Below are positions 6,357 through 10,020 of a DNA stretch of 10,020 nt, in pieces. The first letter of the stretch is position 1. Every line of letters begins with the position of its first letter. This stretch comes from UBA6176 sp032119375 (GTDB lineage: Bacteria; Verrucomicrobiota; Verrucomicrobiia; Limisphaerales; UBA9464): positions 1 to 10,020 of the forward strand of contig CAYSGH010000128.1 in the NCBI GenBank assembly GCA_964430505.1, given 5' to 3'. Both the position numbers and the translations under genes were made by a program. The notes beneath the pieces are model-generated. The model saw nothing but the letters and a program-made list of their open reading frames with translations, searched no databases and had not been told where the DNA came from.

Positions 6357-6390
6357 CGGACAAGGGAGCGCCACCGATCACGGTCGTCCG
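6357..6390. terminator. Possible bidirectional terminator between convergent genes
   Basis: In the 39 bases between the hemW stop and the DUF1553-gene stop, CGGAC (6357-6361) can pair with GTCCG (6386-6390). An inner ACCG-ATCA-CGGT hairpin lies at 6373-6384. There is no T-tract on either side and the outer stem encloses unpaired bases, so this is at most a weak candidate. A terminator or overlap of the two transcripts is expected from the convergent layout. Confidence 0.25.
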
Positions 6391-6392
6391 TC

Positions 6393-9300
6393 TCAGTGGT
6401 TGAACAGGAACTCGGGCGAGTTGATCAGCGCCCAGAAGACGTCCTCCACGGCCGTCTTGCGCGTGGCGCCCGCCGCCGCAAAGGCCGCCGTGGCCGTCTC
6501 CAGCTCCCGCTCCGTGGGACGTCGTCCCAGCGTCACCATATAGATCTCCGTCACCACCGCGGCCGGGCTTGCCGTCCCTTCCGCCAGCCCGTGCAGGCGG
6601 CCCTTCGGGTCCGACATCTTCGCCTGCAACGCCCGCGAGTTCATCAGGTGCAACGATTGCACCACGCTGAGCGACGCGTCGCGCTCGCACGGGCAATCGC
6701 TGCTGGAGTTGGGACGGCCAAAGGCGTCCAGCAGGTGCGACTCAATCTTGTAGCTCCACGCCTGCATCGCGCGCCCGCCCGGGGGCATCGCCGCCAACGC
6801 GTCGGGAACGCCCGTGGCGTCCGACAACGCATCCGCCACCACCTCCGCCCGGAGGCGTCGTCGATAACCACGCGAGAAGGCCCGCGTGTCCCCAAGGTTG
6901 GTCTCGTTGGGCTCCGAGCTGAGCTGGTACGTGCGCGAGTTGAGGATGGTGCGGAACAGGTGCTTCCAGTCGTATCCGGCCCCTGCGAAGTCCGCCGCCA
7001 ACGCGTCCAGCAGCTCCGTGTTCACGCATGGATTGGACGCGCGGAAGTCGTCCACCGGATGCACGAGGCCGCGCCCCAGGAAGTGGCCCCACGCACGGTT
7101 CACCGCCGCCCGTGCAAAGAACGGGTTGTCCCGGGACGTCAGCCAGTCCGCCAACGCGCGGCGCGGGTCGCCCTGGAAGTCCTTGGCCAATGCCGGGCCG
7201 TCCGGGGCGCGCGGCTCCATGACCACGCCCGAGACCGGGTGCCGGACGGATCCGCCCGGCGCGTAGTAAAACGTCTCCGTCCCCGCCGAGATGGGCGGCG
7301 ACAACCCGGCGCCCTTCTGCTTCAACGGCCCGAAGTACGCCGCCAGTTGGTAGAAGTCCTCCTGGCCCCACTTCTCGCTCGGGTGATGGTGGCACTTGGC
7401 GCATTCCAGCCGCGTCCCGAGGAACAACTGGCTGAACATCGTCGTCAGCTCGGCCGGCTCCCGCCGGTCCCGGTAGATCACGGCCGCGCCCGACCGATGG
7501 TTCGAGCCCTCCGCCATCAGGATCTCGCGCACGAAGGCGTCGTATCGTTGGTTCTCCCGGAATCGTTCCCGCAGCCACTGGTCCAGGAGGAACACGCTCT
7601 TCACGCCCACGCGGTCCGGGTTGGGCCGCAGCAGGTCCGCCCATTGGTTCGCCCAGAAGTCGCCATAGGCCGGCTGCTCCAGCAGCGCGTCCACGTACCG
7701 CCGACGCTTGTCCGGCGACCCGTCCGCCAGGAACGCCGCGACCTCGTCGGGCGTCGGCAACATCCCCAGCGTGTCCAGCTTCGCCCGACGGACAAACTCC
7801 GCGTCCGTGCACAGCGCGGACGGGAGCAATCCCAGCCGCTGGAACTGCCGGTGCGCGAGCGCGTCGATGAAGTTGTTGGTCTCCAACGCGGCGTAGCGGC
7901 TGGCCGGGAACGTGCGCTCGGCCGGCACCGTCACCTGGGTGGCCGCCACCAAGCCCATGAACCGCGCCACCACCACGCCTTGCCCCGTGATGCGCCCCAC
8001 CGTCATCCGTCCGCCCGGCTCCACGCGCACCAGCTCCTTGTCGCTCGACTCATACGCCGCCAACGCCGTCACGTCGCGGCGCGACCCGTCGGAGTATCGG
8101 GCCTCCACGCGCAACGACTCCCGGCCGCCCTTCTTGTAGGCGCGTTCTGCAGGCGTCATCACGACGGACTGGAGCACCGGCTCGTTGGTCAGCGAGTAGG
8201 GCATGCCCCCCCGGATCCAGCGCACCAGCAAGTCATGCGTCGGGGAGCCCGGCTTGAACCGTTGCCCTCCCTCGTGAGGCACCAACCCCAGCGGCTTGAG
8301 CAGCAACAGGCTCTGGTCCGGGGCCGACGGCAACACGCGCCTCCCGCGCGCCTCCCGGACGATCTCCGCATGGTCCGACGCCGGGTCATACGAGAACACG
8401 GACAACTTGAACCCGTTCTGTCCCTCGGGCTTCGAGTGGCAGCCACCGGACGCACAGCCTGCCTGGTTCAACGCCGGCAAGACGTCGCGCACGAAGCTCG
8501 GGGCCGACGCCCGTTCCTTCGCAGCCTTCTTGGCCAGCCCGGACACGGGCGACGGCGGCGGCTCCAACCGCGCCAGGACCTTCCCGTCGCCATCCAGCAC
8601 GTGCACCGAGCCGTCGTGGCACGACGCCACGATGCGCGAGCCATCCACCGACACCGACAACGCAAGGGTTGCGTCCGGCAACGTGGCCAGCCTTCGTTCG
8701 TCCCCGGACGCCGAGCTTTGCTCCCCGGTGTGCGTCTTGAGGTTGTTGTACCGCATCAACGCGCCGGCGTCGGTCACCGCGTGGATCGCCTGCGCCGCGC
8801 CGGACCATGCGACGGCGTTGTAGGCGGACACGGGCCCGCCCAGCGCAATGATCTTCTCCTTCGTCGCAATGTCCCAAACCTTCAGCGTGCGGTCCGCCGC
8901 GCCGCTGACCACCTGGGTGGCGTTGGTGTTGAACGCCACCCCCAGGACCTGCGCCGTGTGCCCTTCCAACGTCGCCACCTCCTTGCGCGAGGTCGCGTCC
9001 CAGACGCGCACCAGGTGATCGCCCCCGGCCGTCACGAGGCGCTGGCCGTCGGCGCTGAACGCCATGTCCAAAACCCCGTCGCCATGCGCGCGCCACGAGC
9101 CCGCCCAGCGGCCGGTGCCCGTCGTCGCGCCCTCGATCAACCGGACGTGCCCCGCGCGCGCCGGGGCCGCGTCGCCCACCGCCAGGACCCCATCGCCGCC
9201 AAACGCCAACGCCGTCACGCGCCCGGCCAATCCCGCCGACTGGTCCAGCACGGGCTTCAACGCGTCGCCCGTCCATGTTCGAACCCTCTGGAACCCGCCG

Positions 9301-9947
9301 GAGGCGACGAACCTTCCGTCGGGCGACCACGCGACATCCTGGATGGCATCGACGTGGGCCGCGGCCTCCGCCAAACGAACGAGGTTGGTGCCGTCGAGCC
9401 GATAGAGCCCGAGGGTCCCGCCCCGTGCCACGGCCAGCCGGGTTCCATCCGGGGACCACGCCACGGCGTGGGCCGGTTGATGGCCGGGCGGCAGGGGCTT
9501 CAATCGAACGGGCACCACCTCGGGTTCGCCCGCCATGACGGCATCGTCCCAACGCGCGCCTCCCTGGATCCAGTCTCGCACCGCCTGGATCTGGTCCCGG
9601 CTGAGCTGGCGCTTGGGCGGCATGTGGTTTTCCGCCTTGGGTTCCAAAACGGCCAGCAGCCGGCTCCGGCCCGGGTCGCCGGGCACCAAAACCGGGCCGT
9701 CGTCGCTCCCCTTCATCAAGGCCTCGTGCGAGGCGAACGAAAGGCCCGACTTCTGCTTGGCCTCGCCGTGGCAACTGGCGCACTCGTCGCGCAACACCGC
9801 CAACGCCGCGCGCAGGGCCGCGTCCCCGGCCGCGCCGTGGCCCGCCCACGCCGTCGCCCACGCGAGGAACGCCGCCAGCAAAAGCCGTCCATGCGGGCCC
9901 CCGGCCAGCCCGGCACCAACCCCGCGCGCCTCAGATCGGATTTTCAT
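6393..9947 (-). CDS. Secreted PSC1-WD40-DUF1549-DUF1553 multi-heme-motif protein
   Basis: An 1184-residue exported protein. A signal peptide (basic n-region to about R21, hydrophobic 22-34, cleavage near 35-40) precedes a planctomycete-type cytochrome c domain with CASCH (56-60) and the expected MPPK segment (109-112). Next come about seven WD40-like repeats (roughly 155-470), with clear VWD ends near 315 and 357. A second motif CASGGCH (498-504) is followed by GQNGFKLSVFSYDP (509-522). An Ig-like or bacterial Ig-like segment lies at about 610-675. DUF1549 occupies about 690-880 and includes CAKCHHHPSEKW (849-860). DUF1553 runs from about 925 and ends in the typical NSPEFLFNH. The ATG at 9945-9947 has GAAGG upstream and starts directly before the signal peptide; the frame is open 13 codons further, to 9986, but that would bury the signal. 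Function is unproven: such proteins are abundant in Planctomycetes and Verrucomicrobia and are often proposed to act in extracellular polymer degradation or redox, usually beside a DUF1501 protein, which is not visible here. Confidence 0.9.
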   Translation of the reverse strand: MKIRSEARGVGAGLAGGPHGRLLLAAFLAWATAWAGHGAAGDAALRAALAVLRDECASCHGEAKQKSGLSFASHEALMKGSDDGPVLVPGDPGRSRLLAVLEPKAENHMPPKRQLSRDQIQAVRDWIQGGARWDDAVMAGEPEVVPVRLKPLPPGHQPAHAVAWSPDGTRLAVARGGTLGLYRLDGTNLVRLAEAAAHVDAIQDVAWSPDGRFVASGGFQRVRTWTGDALKPVLDQSAGLAGRVTALAFGGDGVLAVGDAAPARAGHVRLIEGATTGTGRWAGSWRAHGDGVLDMAFSADGQRLVTAGGDHLVRVWDATSRKEVATLEGHTAQVLGVAFNTNATQVVSGAADRTLKVWDIATKEKIIALGGPVSAYNAVAWSGAAQAIHAVTDAGALMRYNNLKTHTGEQSSASGDERRLATLPDATLALSVSVDGSRIVASCHDGSVHVLDGDGKVLARLEPPPSPVSGLAKKAAKERASAPSFVRDVLPALNQAGCASGGCHSKPEGQNGFKLSVFSYDPASDHAEIVREARGRRVLPSAPDQSLLLLKPLGLVPHEGGQRFKPGSPTHDLLVRWIRGGMPYSLTNEPVLQSVVMTPAERAYKKGGRESLRVEARYSDGSRRDVTALAAYESSDKELVRVEPGGRMTVGRITGQGVVVARFMGLVAATQVTVPAERTFPASRYAALETNNFIDALAHRQFQRLGLLPSALCTDAEFVRRAKLDTLGMLPTPDEVAAFLADGSPDKRRRYVDALLEQPAYGDFWANQWADLLRPNPDRVGVKSVFLLDQWLRERFRENQRYDAFVREILMAEGSNHRSGAAVIYRDRREPAELTTMFSQLFLGTRLECAKCHHHPSEKWGQEDFYQLAAYFGPLKQKGAGLSPPISAGTETFYYAPGGSVRHPVSGVVMEPRAPDGPALAKDFQGDPRRALADWLTSRDNPFFARAAVNRAWGHFLGRGLVHPVDDFRASNPCVNTELLDALAADFAGAGYDWKHLFRTILNSRTYQLSSEPNETNLGDTRAFSRGYRRRLRAEVVADALSDATGVPDALAAMPPGGRAMQAWSYKIESHLLDAFGRPNSSSDCPCERDASLSVVQSLHLMNSRALQAKMSDPKGRLHGLAEGTASPAAVVTEIYMVTLGRRPTERELETATAAFAAAGATRKTAVEDVFWALINSPEFLFNH

Positions 9948-10020
9948 GGGTGACGCCTTCAATCTTGTCCGCGTTCGCGACGGCATGGCAACCAGACTTC
10001 CCGGCGCATTCGCGGTTGAA

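Noticed and set aside
4416..6374. A 652-codon minus-strand frame opposite the receiver-like gene and hemW
   Set aside because: It is antisense to hemW with its unmistakable radical SAM motifs; the translation is low-complexity Gly/Glu/Val/Ala with no domain.
6396..9953. A 1185-codon open frame on the plus strand, opposite the DUF1553 gene
   Set aside because: It is the antisense shadow of a real gene with very high third-position GC, which removes stops on the other strand. Its translation is Arg/His/Gln-rich with no domain, while the minus-strand product has many recognised motifs.
1..10020. CRISPR array, tRNA, rRNA, insertion sequence or prophage genes
   Set aside because: No regular repeat-spacer pattern, tRNA-like cloverleaf, transposase or integrase motifs were seen when reading both strands.

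Overview
The window is GC-rich (strong G/C at third codon positions) and looks like a chromosomal segment of a Gram-negative bacterium of the Planctomycetota-Verrucomicrobiota-Chlamydiota group, most likely Verrucomicrobiota. This is an inference from two signs. A very large secreted protein joins planctomycete-type cytochrome c, WD40, DUF1549 and DUF1553 domains, an architecture greatly expanded in these phyla. The window also carries lpxK, so the cell makes lipid A.

Layout. Bases 19-1514 (minus strand) hold lpxK and, upstream of it, a small two-helix membrane protein. A divergent gene at 1717-2454 (plus) encodes a secreted protein of unknown function. After about 290 bases without a convincing gene comes a toxin-antitoxin locus (2746-3478). 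It has a UPF0175-type antitoxin that is cut by an in-frame TAG just before its conserved tail, followed by a DUF3368 PIN-like toxin with all its acidic residues. Bases 3550-6353 (plus) form a probable transcription unit: a TatD-superfamily hydrolase of the EboB type, a 94-residue companion protein, a degenerate receiver (CheY-like) domain protein and the radical-SAM heme chaperone hemW. The right end (6393-9947, minus) is one 1184-residue secreted multi-heme-motif/WD40/DUF1549/DUF1553 protein that converges on hemW.

How the genes relate. lpxK serves envelope lipid A synthesis, hemW serves heme delivery, and the large DUF1553 protein is exported and carries three CxnCH motifs. A heme link between the last two is possible but unproven; they are on opposite strands and not co-transcribed. 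The TA locus uses more relaxed codons than its neighbours and looks like an acquired or decaying module. I see no insertion sequence, CRISPR array, tRNA or rRNA. No clearly new multi-gene system stands out. The most unusual points are the interrupted antitoxin beside an intact toxin, and the EboB-like hydrolase, small protein and Glu-substituted receiver group standing without visible ebo partners.
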